Assembly (NCBI GenBank): GCA_024405895.1
Contig: JAKSNW010000003.1
Span: 42,326 to 106,325, forward strand
From: Paludibacteraceae bacterium
GTDB lineage: Bacteria > Bacteroidota > Bacteroidia > Bacteroidales > Paludibacteraceae
Direction: 5' to 3'
DNA length: 64,000 bases
Notes under the pieces: generated by a model
What the model saw: the letters and a program-made list of their open reading frames with translations, nothing else
What the model was told of the DNA's origin: nothing
Databases searched by the model: none
In this document: positions 29,528-38,315 of the stretch, piece by piece
Position numbering within the stretch: the stretch's first letter is position 1
How the letters are laid out: each line of letters begins with the position of its first letter
Position numbers and translations under genes: made by a program

Positions 29528-30825
29528 TTCAAGACAACTACATACAATTTGAATGTTTCTATGCCTCTGAGCAGCAGAAAAGCCAGTATGCCGACTTTTT
29601 GAACAAGTCGCATCAGGCAAACTGCCAACTGGAGCGCGACGAACACGAGGGAAAAGATTTTCTCGGATGGCTTCACCTGCCTTCTGCCACCAGCACCCAA
29701 ATGCTCGACAGCATTGAGACAGAAGCCAACCGCCTACGCCATATCTGCGATGTGGTGGTGGTTATCGGCATTGGAGGCAGTTATCTTGGAGCCAAGGCAG
29801 TGACAGAGGCTTTTGTCAAGCCTTTGTCTATGGACGATAACGACTGCAGAATCTGCTTTGCCGGCTATAACATGAGTGCCGACTATATGCAGATGATGCT
29901 TGACTACCTGAGCAACAAACGCTACGGCATCGTGGTTATCTCCAAGTCGGGCACCACGACAGAGCCAGCCATCTCGTTCCGTATCTTACGCAAACATCTG
30001 GAGCAACAGGTGGGCATCGATGAGGCTCGCAAGAGAATCGTGGCTATCACCGACCGTAGCAAAGGCGCACTATTGACTATCGCCAAGAAGGAAGGCTACC
30101 CTACTTTCCCCATCGAAGACAGTATCGGCGGACGCTACTCAGTGTTCTCGCCAGTAGGCCTTTTCCCAATAGCCTTGGCAGGAATAGACATCCGTGCCTT
30201 CGTACAAGGAGCACTCAAGGCTGAGACCTTCACCGACGACAAGCACGAAGGAAACATTGCTGAGCAATATGCAGCTTGGCGACAACTGTTTTATGCCGAT
30301 GGTCGAAAGATAGAGATTCTGGCAAGCTACAACCCAAGACTCAACAATATAGCTGAATGGTGGAAACAGCTGTTCGGCGAGAGCGAAGGCAAGAACCACA
30401 AAGGCATCTTCCCTGCCTCTGCTAATTTCTCCACAGACCTCCACTCTGTGGGACAGTGGATTCAAGATGGCGAACGTTCATTGTTCGAGACCGTTCTGGA
30501 AATCAAACAGGCAGAATACAAGGTGGAGATTCCTTACGACAAGGAGAATATCGACAACCTCAATTATATTGCGAACAAGAACATCGAGGATGTCAACGCA
30601 TCTGCTTGTCTCGGCACCATGAAGGCCCATGCAGAAGGCGATGTGCCTCTGCTGCATTTCTCCATGCCACGACTTACTCCCGAAGCTCTCGGCACAATGT
30701 TATACACATTCGAACGTGCCTGCGCCATAAGCGGATACATGCTCGGTGTCAATCCGTTCGACCAACCTGGCGTGGAGGCTTACAAACGCAATCTGTTTAC
30801 GTTGTTAGGCAAGCCAGGCTATTAA
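29524..30825 (+). CDS. pgi: Glucose-6-phosphate isomerase
   Basis: 433 residues, the short form usual in this phylum and in Firmicutes. Motifs: VVVIGIGGSYLGAKAVTEAF, VISKSGTTTEPAISFR, IEDSIGGRYSVFSPVGLFP (family signature), FPASANFSTDLHSVGQWIQ and the C-terminal NPFDQPGVEAYKRNLF. Interconverts glucose 6-phosphate and fructose 6-phosphate. Translation is coupled to gpsA by a 4-base overlap, linking glycolytic and lipid precursor supply. Confidence 0.97.
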   Translation: MIQDNYIQFECFYASEQQKSQYADFLNKSHQANCQLERDEHEGKDFLGWLHLPSATSTQMLDSIETEANRLRHICDVVVVIGIGGSYLGAKAVTEAFVKPLSMDDNDCRICFAGYNMSADYMQMMLDYLSNKRYGIVVISKSGTTTEPAISFRILRKHLEQQVGIDEARKRIVAITDRSKGALLTIAKKEGYPTFPIEDSIGGRYSVFSPVGLFPIALAGIDIRAFVQGALKAETFTDDKHEGNIAEQYAAWRQLFYADGRKIEILASYNPRLNNIAEWWKQLFGESEGKNHKGIFPASANFSTDLHSVGQWIQDGERSLFETVLEIKQAEYKVEIPYDKENIDNLNYIANKNIEDVNASACLGTMKAHAEGDVPLLHFSMPRLTPEALGTMLYTFERACAISGYMLGVNPFDQPGVEAYKRNLFTLLGKPGY

Positions 30826-30851
30826 GTTCAATTTTCAAATCTTCCCATCTC

Positions 30852-31835
30852 GTGAACGCATTACAGTTCTCCATCATAGTTCCGGTTTATAAACGCAACG
30901 ACGAGCTGACCGAGTTTCTTGACTCACTGACCCGTCAGACAGACCAGAATTTTGAGGTTCTTATCCTCGAAGCACCATCAGACGATGATGCCACCAAGCT
31001 ATGCCAGAGCTACCAAGACCGACTTCGCATCGTTCATAAGATAGACGACAGCAGCCGCAGTGCCCGCCGCAACCTCGGCATCGAGATGGCCAACGGCAAT
31101 TACTGCCTGCTGTTCGATTCCGATGTAATCCTTCCACCACATTACATTGCCACAGTGCGCAAAGCTCTGACTGAGCACTATGTCGACTGTTTCGGCGGTC
31201 CCGACAGTGCTGACGAGAGCTTCACCGACATGCAGAAAGCCGTGAACTACGCCATGACCTCCATCATGACAACGGGAGGCATCCGAGGCGGCACCAAGAA
31301 ACTGGACAAGTTTCTCCCCCGCGCCTTCAACACCGGTTTCTCCAAAGAGGTCTATCAGAAGATCGGTGGCTACCGTGAGATGATTGGCGAGGACACCGAC
31401 CTCAGCATGCGTATCAAGGAGGGAGGCTTCAAGGTGCGTCTCATTCCGGAGGCTGTAGTTGTTCATAAACGCAGAATAACCTTGAAGAAATTCTACCGAC
31501 AGGTCTACACCTTCGGCAAGGCACGTATCCTACTGACCAAGCTGCATCCCGGCTCATTGAAGATAATGCACCTCTTCCCAACAGCCTTTGCCTTGGGAAC
31601 AACCCTCTTGGTGCTTCTTGCACTACTCTGGCACTGGTGGTGCATCACTCCTCTGCTCCTCTTTGCCCTCATGACTTTCACGGAGTCGCTCATCCGCAAC
31701 GGCTCGTTGAAGGTGGCAGGTCTCTCCATCCTGACCAGTTTTGCACAACTGTTAGGCTACGGGTTCGGACTGCTGGACGAGCTATTCACCAGAAGAGCCT
31801 CCCACACGGCAGCAGAGAAGCTATACAGGCAATAA
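30852..31835 (+). CDS. Glycosyltransferase family 2 with C-terminal membrane segments
   Basis: 327 residues starting at GTG 30852 (NALQFSIIVPVYKRNDELTEF follows). Upstream ATGs in this frame lie inside pgi and would give a nonsense N-terminus, so GTG decides the start. GT-A motifs: SIIVPVYKRNDE, VLILEAPSDDDA, LLFDSDVILPPHYI (DSD), FNTGFSKEVYQKIGGYREMIGEDTDLSMRI (as motifs NTGFSKEVYQKIGGY and GEDTDLSMRIKEGG). Two hydrophobic stretches near residues 225-275 should anchor it. Probably a polyprenol- or glycolipid-directed transferase; 26 bases after pgi. Confidence 0.9.
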   Translation: MNALQFSIIVPVYKRNDELTEFLDSLTRQTDQNFEVLILEAPSDDDATKLCQSYQDRLRIVHKIDDSSRSARRNLGIEMANGNYCLLFDSDVILPPHYIATVRKALTEHYVDCFGGPDSADESFTDMQKAVNYAMTSIMTTGGIRGGTKKLDKFLPRAFNTGFSKEVYQKIGGYREMIGEDTDLSMRIKEGGFKVRLIPEAVVVHKRRITLKKFYRQVYTFGKARILLTKLHPGSLKIMHLFPTAFALGTTLLVLLALLWHWWCITPLLLFALMTFTESLIRNGSLKVAGLSILTSFAQLLGYGFGLLDELFTRRASHTAAEKLYRQ

Positions 31836-31880
31836 CACATTAACACAACGAAAAGAATAACAATTCAATAAGATAAGAAT

Positions 31881-32651
31881 ATGAAAGTCGTATTGTTGGC
31901 AGGCGGTTTCGGAACCCGCTTAAGCGAAGCCACCGCAGTAATTCCTAAACCAATGGTAGAAATTGGCGGAAAGCCAATTCTTTGGCATATCATGAAGATC
32001 TATAGTTCCTATGGATTCAACGATTTCATCATCTGCTGCGGATACAAACAATATGTCATCAAAGAGTATTTCTGCAACTATTTCCGTCACAACTGCGACA
32101 TCACAGTAGACCTCTCAAACAATAGCGTGGAAGTACTCGACAACCACTCTGAGCCTTGGCGCGTAACTATGGTAGACACCGGCATCAACACCTTGACCGG
32201 CGGACGTATCAAACGCATTCAGAAATACGTTGGCAACGAGCCTTTCCTCCTGACCTACGGCGACGGCCTTGGCGACATAGACATCCGTGCTACTATTGAA
32301 GCCCACAAGCAATCGGGCAAACTCCTCTCCATGACCACCTATCAGCCAAGCGGCAAATTGGGCGTGGTGGACATCGCCGACGACGGCAACGTCCGCTCCT
32401 TCCTTGAGAAGCCAAAGGCTGGCGGCTCTTGGATCAACGCCGGCTTCTTCGTCTGCGAACCAGGCGTCTTCGACGTCCTGGAGGGTGACCACGAGATGTT
32501 TGAGCGTGAACCTATGCAGCGTCTTGTAGCCCAGAATCAGATTCATGCCTTCAAGCACGACGGCTTCTGGAAACCAATGGACACACTCAACGACAACAAG
32601 GAACTCAACGCACTCTGGGACAAAGGCAATGCCCCTTGGAAGGTGTGGTAA
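31881..32651 (+). CDS. rfbF: Glucose-1-phosphate cytidylyltransferase
   Basis: 256 residues, matching the family length. Nucleotidyltransferase motif VVLLAGGFGTRLSEATAVIPKPMVEIGGKPILWHIM (as AGGFGTRL and PKPMVEIGGKPILWH), then TYGDGLGDIDI, WINAGFFVCEPGVFDVL and FWKPMDTLNDNKEL. It makes CDP-glucose from CTP and glucose 1-phosphate, the entry to CDP-3,6-dideoxyhexoses. The usual next gene, CDP-glucose 4,6-dehydratase (rfbG), is not in this window, so the product's fate is unknown. Confidence 0.93.
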   Translation: MKVVLLAGGFGTRLSEATAVIPKPMVEIGGKPILWHIMKIYSSYGFNDFIICCGYKQYVIKEYFCNYFRHNCDITVDLSNNSVEVLDNHSEPWRVTMVDTGINTLTGGRIKRIQKYVGNEPFLLTYGDGLGDIDIRATIEAHKQSGKLLSMTTYQPSGKLGVVDIADDGNVRSFLEKPKAGGSWINAGFFVCEPGVFDVLEGDHEMFEREPMQRLVAQNQIHAFKHDGFWKPMDTLNDNKELNALWDKGNAPWKVW

Positions 32652-32667
32652 GGAAACCTAAGTACCC

Positions 32668-33546
32668 ATGAGATTAAGGCACTATATCCTCTGTATCGCA
32701 ATTTTCTGCACTACCTTATTGGCTGCTCAGGAGTCTACGCCATACTTTACACAATGGCAGCAGACAGCCATATCACTGAATCTGCCCAAGAAGTTTGCAG
32801 CCTTGCCATGGGTTCTAACTAAATTCGATGCCTCATTCCGCACCCGTCATACAGCTGGAGTATGGGCTCTTTCACCCTCGGCTGCAGCACGATACGGTTT
32901 GAAGATAAACAACGCTACAGACGAACGTCGCGATATCTCGAAAGAAGCAAATGCCGCCTTGTACTATCTCGCCGACCTTACGAAGCTATACAATAATGAC
33001 GAGAAAGAGATGCTGGCAACCTATTTATTACCATTGTATGGCGATGAAGCAGAAAATGCAGCATCACGCATTCTTTCCGAATTGAACAAACTGGGGAATA
33101 CGCCAACCAAGGCAATGCTTCAGGCACAAGGCAATATCCTTGAAGAGATAGAACTGCAGGAAGATATTGATATCGATTCGCTTACAACATATATGAATAT
33201 CTCACGCGAAGATTTTCTCAAAGCGAATCCTTCCATATCACACAAGGCAAAACGTTTGAATGCGGGAACGATTATTCGTTTGAACGATTCCCAAAGAAAA
33301 GCATTCAACAACTGCGAACAAAAAGTATATGAGGTCAGTGTGATAGTGATTCCCGAAATCAAGGAAGAACCGAAGCCTGCACCAGCAAAGCCTTCGTACA
33401 CAACATATCGCGTAAAAAGCGGAGATACTTTGAGCAGAATAGCATCGAAATACCACGTCACAGTGGCTCAACTTTTGAAATGGAACAAACTCCCCAATGC
33501 CGACCGATTGAGCATTGGACAAGCAATTAAAATATATCACAAATAA
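32668..33546 (+). CDS. LysM protein with a degenerate MltD-like transglycosylase domain
   Basis: 292 residues: signal peptide (MRLRHYILCIAIFCTTLLAAQ), then a domain at about 40-115 that follows the MltD pattern (ALPWVLTKFDASF, GVWALSPSAAARYGL, DERRDISKEANAALYYLADL). In active enzymes the first motif carries the catalytic Glu (IESxF); here the position is Asp54. A weak LysM-like stretch lies at about 168-210 and a clear LysM at about 244-292 (YRVKSGDTLSRIASKYHVTV, LSIGQAIKIYHK). It probably binds peptidoglycan; catalysis is doubtful. Its stop overlaps the next start by one base. Confidence 0.83.
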   Translation: MRLRHYILCIAIFCTTLLAAQESTPYFTQWQQTAISLNLPKKFAALPWVLTKFDASFRTRHTAGVWALSPSAAARYGLKINNATDERRDISKEANAALYYLADLTKLYNNDEKEMLATYLLPLYGDEAENAASRILSELNKLGNTPTKAMLQAQGNILEEIELQEDIDIDSLTTYMNISREDFLKANPSISHKAKRLNAGTIIRLNDSQRKAFNNCEQKVYEVSVIVIPEIKEEPKPAPAKPSYTTYRVKSGDTLSRIASKYHVTVAQLLKWNKLPNADRLSIGQAIKIYHK

Positions 33547-34130
33547 TGGTAGAGATAGGTAATACTCTTGTAAGTTTCCAACTGTTTGAAACCCATTTCC
33601 TTTGCCCACTTCACAAATGCAAAGGACAATGCTGCGTGGAAGGCGATGCCGGCGCTCCTGTCACTCTTGACGAGATTGCCGAAATAGAAGAAGCATTGCC
33701 AGAAGTGGAACGCTATCTTTCGGAGGAAGCCAAAGAAGTCATTAAACGCCAAGGCGTTGCCTATCGCGACCCAGATGGCGACCTCGTTACTTCGCTCGTA
33801 GGCAAAGCAGACTGTGTGTTTACATGCTACGACGAAAACGGTATCTGTGGATGCGCATTGGAAAAGGCATTCAGAGAAGGCAGAACCTCTTTCATGAAAC
33901 CGATTTCATGCCACCTCTACCCTGTTCGACTCAATCACTACAAAGACTTTACGGCTGTCAATCTGCACCGCTGGGATATTTGCAACTGCGCTGTAGAATA
34001 CGGAAAGGAGAAAGGGATGCCTGCATACAAATTTCTCAAAGAGCCATTGATTCGTTGCTTTGGCGAAGACTGGTATAAGGAATTGGAACAGGCAGCAAAA
34101 GACTACGAAGCAACTTTCAGCACTTTATAA
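33546..34130 (+). CDS. DUF3109 family cysteine-rich protein
   Basis: 194 residues. The N-terminal CPLHKCKGQCCVEGDAG, the central DCVFTCYDENGICGCALEKA, and later ISCHLYPVRL and WDICNCAVEYG give about a dozen Cys in conserved-looking positions. The spacing resembles the CxxxCC metal-binding box of the YkgJ family, so an iron or zinc site is plausible. No catalytic function is known. Start codon ATG overlaps the stop of the LysM gene (TAATG), and mntP follows after 12 bases. Confidence 0.85.
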   Translation: MVEIGNTLVSFQLFETHFLCPLHKCKGQCCVEGDAGAPVTLDEIAEIEEALPEVERYLSEEAKEVIKRQGVAYRDPDGDLVTSLVGKADCVFTCYDENGICGCALEKAFREGRTSFMKPISCHLYPVRLNHYKDFTAVNLHRWDICNCAVEYGKEKGMPAYKFLKEPLIRCFGEDWYKELEQAAKDYEATFSTL

Positions 34131-34142
34131 TCCAGTATCACC

Positions 34143-34715
34143 GTGACTATCATTGATATAATCATCATTGCCATTGGCTTAGCCATCGACTGTTTCGCTG
34201 TCTCCATAGCCAGTAGCGTAAGTCACAAACGCTTCAACTGGCCCAAGATTCTAAGAATGGCACTCTTCTTTGGTGCCTTCCAAGGTGTCATGCCACTATC
34301 TACTTGGCTGTTAGGCAATCTGTTTGCCGAGCAAATCAAGACCATTGACCATTGGCTGGCATTGGCTATTCTTGGTTTCATTGGCGGCAAGATGATCTAT
34401 GAAAGTCTACATGAAGAAGGAGATTCGGAAGGTGGTTCGCCATACGGTTCTCTCCTGATTCTGACCCAACTGGCTATTGCCACAAGCATTGATGCCGCTG
34501 CTACAGGATTGCTGTTTGTTCCCCAACCCGGCATTATTTGGTTAGCCATCAGTATCATAGGACTGGTTAGTTTCCTATTCACAATCATAGGCTGTTCGCT
34601 TGGCATTCTCATAGGACAGAAAATGCAACGAATCAATGTGGAACTTTTTGGCGGTATCATCCTCATACTGATTGGTGTGAAGATTCTTGTTGAACATTTA
34701 CTTAATGGTTGCTAA
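34143..34715 (+). CDS. mntP: Manganese efflux pump MntP
   Basis: 190 residues, six predicted membrane segments, starting with GTG at 34143. Both halves carry the family Asp motifs: GLAIDCFAVSIASSVSH in helix 1 and AIATSIDAAATGLLF in helix 4, with FFGAFQGVMPLSTWLLG and LLIGQKMQR-like loops. It exports Mn2+ and prevents Mn toxicity. No mntP (yybP-ykoY) riboswitch is visible because the gene sits only 12 bases after the DUF3109 gene. Confidence 0.93.
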   Translation: MTIIDIIIIAIGLAIDCFAVSIASSVSHKRFNWPKILRMALFFGAFQGVMPLSTWLLGNLFAEQIKTIDHWLALAILGFIGGKMIYESLHEEGDSEGGSPYGSLLILTQLAIATSIDAAATGLLFVPQPGIIWLAISIIGLVSFLFTIIGCSLGILIGQKMQRINVELFGGIILILIGVKILVEHLLNGC

Positions 34716-35592
34716 CAACATACAATATCTCCAACATCACGAAATAGATTTCTACCGTTGGGACTGCGCCATCAAGTCGTCGCTCAATGCTAAACCCTAT
34801 GCGCTATCATGGTATCTTGATGCCGTATCACCACAATGGGACGCTATGGTTCTTGGTGATTATGAGGCAATAATGCCTCTGCCTGCCAAGAAGAAATGCG
34901 GCATAAAGTATTTCGTTCAACCACTCTGGACACAGCAATTAGGCATTTTTTCCTCCTCTTCGCTCACACAAGATCTTTGCAATCGTTTTCTCAAGAGGAT
35001 TTCTTGCCGAATGTATGCAATGAAGCTGAATCATGCCACCACACTCTCTGCCAATGAGGAACGTATCAACCTGGTACTCCCGCTGAATGAAACTCACAGC
35101 ATCCTCTTTCAGAAATTCCACAAGAATACTCAACGCAACATTCTAAAAGCGCACGAAGCCAATCTGCAAATTGAAGAAACAGATTTGCACACGTTTTTTG
35201 ATTTTTGGCATACAATACATCCAAAACAAACCATAGAGACTCAAACGCTGAAAAAGCTGGCAGAAGCTGCGTTACAGAATAATGCCATCCAATTCTTAGC
35301 AGCCATTCAAAACGGGCAGATTATTTCAGCCGTCATGTTGATAAAAGACTGCAAAAGAATTATTTTCCTTGCTCCTGGCTCAAACGAAACCGGCAAAGAA
35401 CACTCTGCCATGTTTTCTATTGTAGACCACATCATTCAATCGAACGCACAATCCGACTATACGTTGGATTTCGAGGGCTCACAAATTCCTGGTGTCCGCC
35501 GTTTCTACGAAGGATTTGGTGCGAAACAGGAAAACTACTGTTACGTTGAACATCTCCATCCACATTGGTTGGTAAATCTTTTGCATCGATGA
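34705..35592 (+). CDS. FemAB/GNAT-like acyltransferase-fold protein
   Basis: 295 residues from ATG 34705, which overlaps the mntP stop by 11 bases; an in-frame upstream ATG lies deeper in mntP. The second half has a GNAT/FemAB-like core: FHKNTQRNILKAHEANLQI, AALQNNAIQFLAAIQNGQIISAVMLIKD (as LAAIQNGQIISAVML), FLAPGSNETGKEHSAMFSIVDHI and LDFEGSQIPGVRRFYEGFGA. Similar proteins in Bacteroidetes are annotated as GNAT acetyltransferases; substrate unknown. Followed with a 4-base overlap by a glycosyltransferase, suggesting a glycan-modifying step. Confidence 0.75.
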   Translation: MVANNIQYLQHHEIDFYRWDCAIKSSLNAKPYALSWYLDAVSPQWDAMVLGDYEAIMPLPAKKKCGIKYFVQPLWTQQLGIFSSSSLTQDLCNRFLKRISCRMYAMKLNHATTLSANEERINLVLPLNETHSILFQKFHKNTQRNILKAHEANLQIEETDLHTFFDFWHTIHPKQTIETQTLKKLAEAALQNNAIQFLAAIQNGQIISAVMLIKDCKRIIFLAPGSNETGKEHSAMFSIVDHIIQSNAQSDYTLDFEGSQIPGVRRFYEGFGAKQENYCYVEHLHPHWLVNLLHR

Positions 35593-36758
35593 AAGTTCTG
35601 TTTTTGACGGCATGGTATCCTAACCGATATGACGATATGGCAGGACTGTTTGTCCGGAAGCATGCACTTGCAGTCAGCCAGTCAGCCGAAGTCTGTGTGC
35701 TTTACATTCATCCCGACGAACACATCGGCCAAACAGAAATTGTGACCAATCAAATAGGCAACCTAAAAGAAGTCACAGTCTACCACCCCTTCATCCATGC
35801 TGCAGCACTAAAGAAAATCAGCAAGGCATATCATTTCTGCACGGCATTCAAGCAAGGCTTTGCCAAAATACAGCAATGGTTCGGCAGGCCTGACATTGTT
35901 CATGTCAATGTGCTGACCAGGTGTGGCGTGCTTGCCTGGTGGATGAATAAGAGAATCAATATACCTTACGTTATCACAGAGCATTGGAGCAGATATCTGC
36001 CTCAGAATTTTTCATATACAGGCGCACTCAGGAAATGGGCAACAACCAAGGTGGTTCACAAAGCATCCGCTGTAATGCCTGTTTGCGAAAACCTAAGTCG
36101 TGCAATGAGAAAACGCGGACTTGAGCATCCGAACTACCACATAGTTCCCAATGTTGTGGATAGTTTTTTCTATCAATCAGAACGACTATCTCATACAAAA
36201 GGCGAACCTTTCACCTTACTCCATGTTTCTTGTTTCGATGAGAAATCCAAGAATGTAAAAGGGACCCTCAGAGCATTCCAACAACTCTTGGCACAACGTA
36301 ACAACGTAAAGATCAGAATGATTGGAACGGGAACAGGTTTCAACGAAGCCGTCGCCTTAGCCCAGCAGCTTGACTTTCCGAAAGACAGCATCACTTTCAC
36401 CGGTGAATTACCGCCAGAAGCCGTTTGCCATGAGATGCAGAATGCCAATGCATTAGTTCTTTTCTCAAATTACGAGAATGCACCAGTGGTGATTTCAGAA
36501 GCACTGGCTACCGGTATGCCCGTCATTGCCTCTAATATCGGCGGCATTCCCGAGATGGTTCCTACCGAATGTGGTCTGCTGGTAGAGCCTGGCAATGAAA
36601 GAGAGCTGACGGAACGAATCATTCAACTGCTTGATAATTACGACGAATACAACTCTCAAACAATTCGTCAGCAAGCAGAACGATATCGATTCGAATCTGT
36701 TAGAGATGAACTCATGAGCATCTATTCAAAAGCCATGGAAGAAACTGCTACGAATTGA
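35589..36758 (+). CDS. Glycosyltransferase family 4
   Basis: 389 residues from ATG 35589 (ATGA overlap with the previous stop). GT-B motifs: FLTAWYPNRYDDMAGLFVRKHALAV (as AWYPNRYDDMAGLFVRKHA), IVHVNVLTRCGVLAWWM, YVITEHWSRYLP, TLLHVSCFDEKSKNVKGTLRAF and NYENAPVVISEALATGMPVIASNIGGIPEM (as ENAPVVISEALATGMPV), with the E-x7-E-like region. Likely acts on the cytosolic face in surface glycan building. Donor unknown. Confidence 0.92.
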   Translation: MKVLFLTAWYPNRYDDMAGLFVRKHALAVSQSAEVCVLYIHPDEHIGQTEIVTNQIGNLKEVTVYHPFIHAAALKKISKAYHFCTAFKQGFAKIQQWFGRPDIVHVNVLTRCGVLAWWMNKRINIPYVITEHWSRYLPQNFSYTGALRKWATTKVVHKASAVMPVCENLSRAMRKRGLEHPNYHIVPNVVDSFFYQSERLSHTKGEPFTLLHVSCFDEKSKNVKGTLRAFQQLLAQRNNVKIRMIGTGTGFNEAVALAQQLDFPKDSITFTGELPPEAVCHEMQNANALVLFSNYENAPVVISEALATGMPVIASNIGGIPEMVPTECGLLVEPGNERELTERIIQLLDNYDEYNSQTIRQQAERYRFESVRDELMSIYSKAMEETATN

Positions 36759-36767
36759 TTTTTTTCG

Positions 36768-36775
36768 TACCTTTG
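36768..36775 (+). promoter_or_regulatory. Probable -7 element of the aminopeptidase P gene
   Basis: TACCTTTG lies 35 bases before the ATG, just past the stop of the glycosyltransferase. The position 20 bases upstream reads ACTG rather than TTTG, so only the -7 part matches well. Confidence 0.55.
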
Positions 36776-36810
36776 CATACCAACAAGCAAAATAATAAAT
36801 ACCTCACAAT

Positions 36811-38220
36811 ATGTTTAACAAAGAGATTTATCTGAAACGCAGAAAGCAACTCAGCAAAAACCTCAAAGGCATTGCCTTGTTCCCTTGTAACAATGAGGCT
36901 CCTATGAGTTACCCTGCCAACTGCTATCGTTTCCGTCAGGACAGCACGTTCAACTATTTCTTCGGACTTCTTGAGCCAATGCGTATGGCTGGTGTGATTG
37001 ACTTCGACAACAATCAAACCATCCTCTTTGGCGAAGATTATACTATTGATGATATCGTATGGATGGGACCTCAACCAACCATCAAAGAATTGGCAGAACG
37101 TAGCGGCATTACAGATTCACGTTCATACGACCAACTCCAGAGCTATATCAACAAAGCCATGAAAGAAGGTCGTACAATTCACTATCTTCCACCTTATCGT
37201 CACGACAACCAGATTCTGATTTCAAAACTCTTGAACATGCCTATCGACGATGTTTGTCCAAAAGCATCTCAAGCTTTGATTCATGAAGTAGTTGAACTTC
37301 GAGCAGTCAAAGGTCCAGAGGAAGTGGAAGAAATGGAGAAGATTTGTAACGTTGGTGCAGACATGCAACTTACAGCTATGCGCAACTGCCGCGCAGGCAT
37401 CATTGAGCAACAACTTACAGGCATGGTTGAAGGCGTAGCCATCTCTGGTGGCGAAGGCACTTCTTTTGCAACAATTCTCTCACAGAATGGTCAGACCCTG
37501 CACAATCCATATCACCGCAACCGTCTCGCAAATGGTCGTTTGCTTTTGGTAGACCTTGGTGCAGAATCACACTCAGGCTATTCTTCTGACTATACTCGCA
37601 CAATCCCAGTTTCTGGCCGTTTCACAGAGCGCCAGAAAGCCATATATAATATTGTATTGCGTGCTAACCTTGAAAGTATCGGCATGGCTCGTCCAGGTAT
37701 TCCCTACTGGGACGTTCACATGAATGCTTGTACTATCATTGCAGAGGGTCTCACCCAATTGGGATTGATGAAAGGCGATCCTAAAGAGGCTGCCAAAGCA
37801 GGTGCTCATGCTCTCTTTATGCCTCACGGTCTTGGTCACATGCTCGGTCTTGACACTCACGACATGGAAAACCTTGGCGAAAACAATGTGGGCTACGACA
37901 ACGAAATCAAACGTAGCACAATCTTTGGCCATGCTTCACTCCGTTGCGGCCGTCGTTTGAAACCTGGTTTCATTGTTACTGTTGAGCCTGGTATCTACTT
38001 CATTCCAGAGCTCATCGACCAATGGGAGCGCGAAGGTAAGTTTACTGAGTTCATCAACTATCGTGAAGTACGCAAATATATCGGTTTCGGTGGCGTACGT
38101 ATTGAAGATGATATCCTTATCACCGAAGATGGCTGCAGAGTGCTCGGCAAACCACTGCCAAAAACCGTTGCAGCAGTGGAAGCTGTAATGCGTGCTGCAG
38201 CAGCGAAACGCAAAAAGTAA
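36811..38220 (+). CDS. pepP: Xaa-Pro aminopeptidase (aminopeptidase P, M24B)
   Basis: 469 residues: an N-terminal creatinase-like domain (to about 165) and a C-terminal pita-bread domain. The five metal ligands can be seen in LLVDLGAESHSGYSSDYTRT (two Asp), FMPHGLGHMLGLDTHDM (His), VTVEPGIYFIPEL (Glu) and GGVRIEDDILITEDG (Glu). It removes N-terminal residues preceding proline. No signal peptide, so cytosolic. Separate unit with its own -7 element and two downstream hairpins. Confidence 0.95.
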   Translation: MFNKEIYLKRRKQLSKNLKGIALFPCNNEAPMSYPANCYRFRQDSTFNYFFGLLEPMRMAGVIDFDNNQTILFGEDYTIDDIVWMGPQPTIKELAERSGITDSRSYDQLQSYINKAMKEGRTIHYLPPYRHDNQILISKLLNMPIDDVCPKASQALIHEVVELRAVKGPEEVEEMEKICNVGADMQLTAMRNCRAGIIEQQLTGMVEGVAISGGEGTSFATILSQNGQTLHNPYHRNRLANGRLLLVDLGAESHSGYSSDYTRTIPVSGRFTERQKAIYNIVLRANLESIGMARPGIPYWDVHMNACTIIAEGLTQLGLMKGDPKEAAKAGAHALFMPHGLGHMLGLDTHDMENLGENNVGYDNEIKRSTIFGHASLRCGRRLKPGFIVTVEPGIYFIPELIDQWEREGKFTEFINYREVRKYIGFGGVRIEDDILITEDGCRVLGKPLPKTVAAVEAVMRAAAAKRKK

Positions 38221-38224
38221 GTAA

Positions 38225-38250
38225 TGTAGGCCGATATCTACCGGCTTACA
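38225..38250 (+). terminator. Hairpin just after the aminopeptidase P stop
   Basis: TGTAGGCCG and CGGCTTACA pair (one G-T) around an 8-base loop. Only a short T run (TTT) follows, so on its own it is a weak terminator; the stronger one lies at 38261-38300. Confidence 0.5.
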
Positions 38251-38260
38251 TTTAAACATA

Positions 38261-38300
38261 AAAGAAATGGCAACCTCTTTTGAAGTTGCCATTCTTTTTA
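38261..38300. terminator. Bidirectional terminator between pepP and the starch-synthase-like gene
   Basis: AATGGCAAC (38266-38274) and GTTGCCATT (38285-38293) form a perfect 9-base stem with a 10-base loop, flanked by A-rich sequence on the left and CTTTTT on the right. Confidence 0.82.
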
Positions 38301-38315
38301 TTTATACCTGAACGA

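Noticed and set aside
34100-34142. yybP-ykoY manganese riboswitch before mntP
   Set aside because: Only 12 bases separate mntP from the preceding gene, which leaves no room for the motif.
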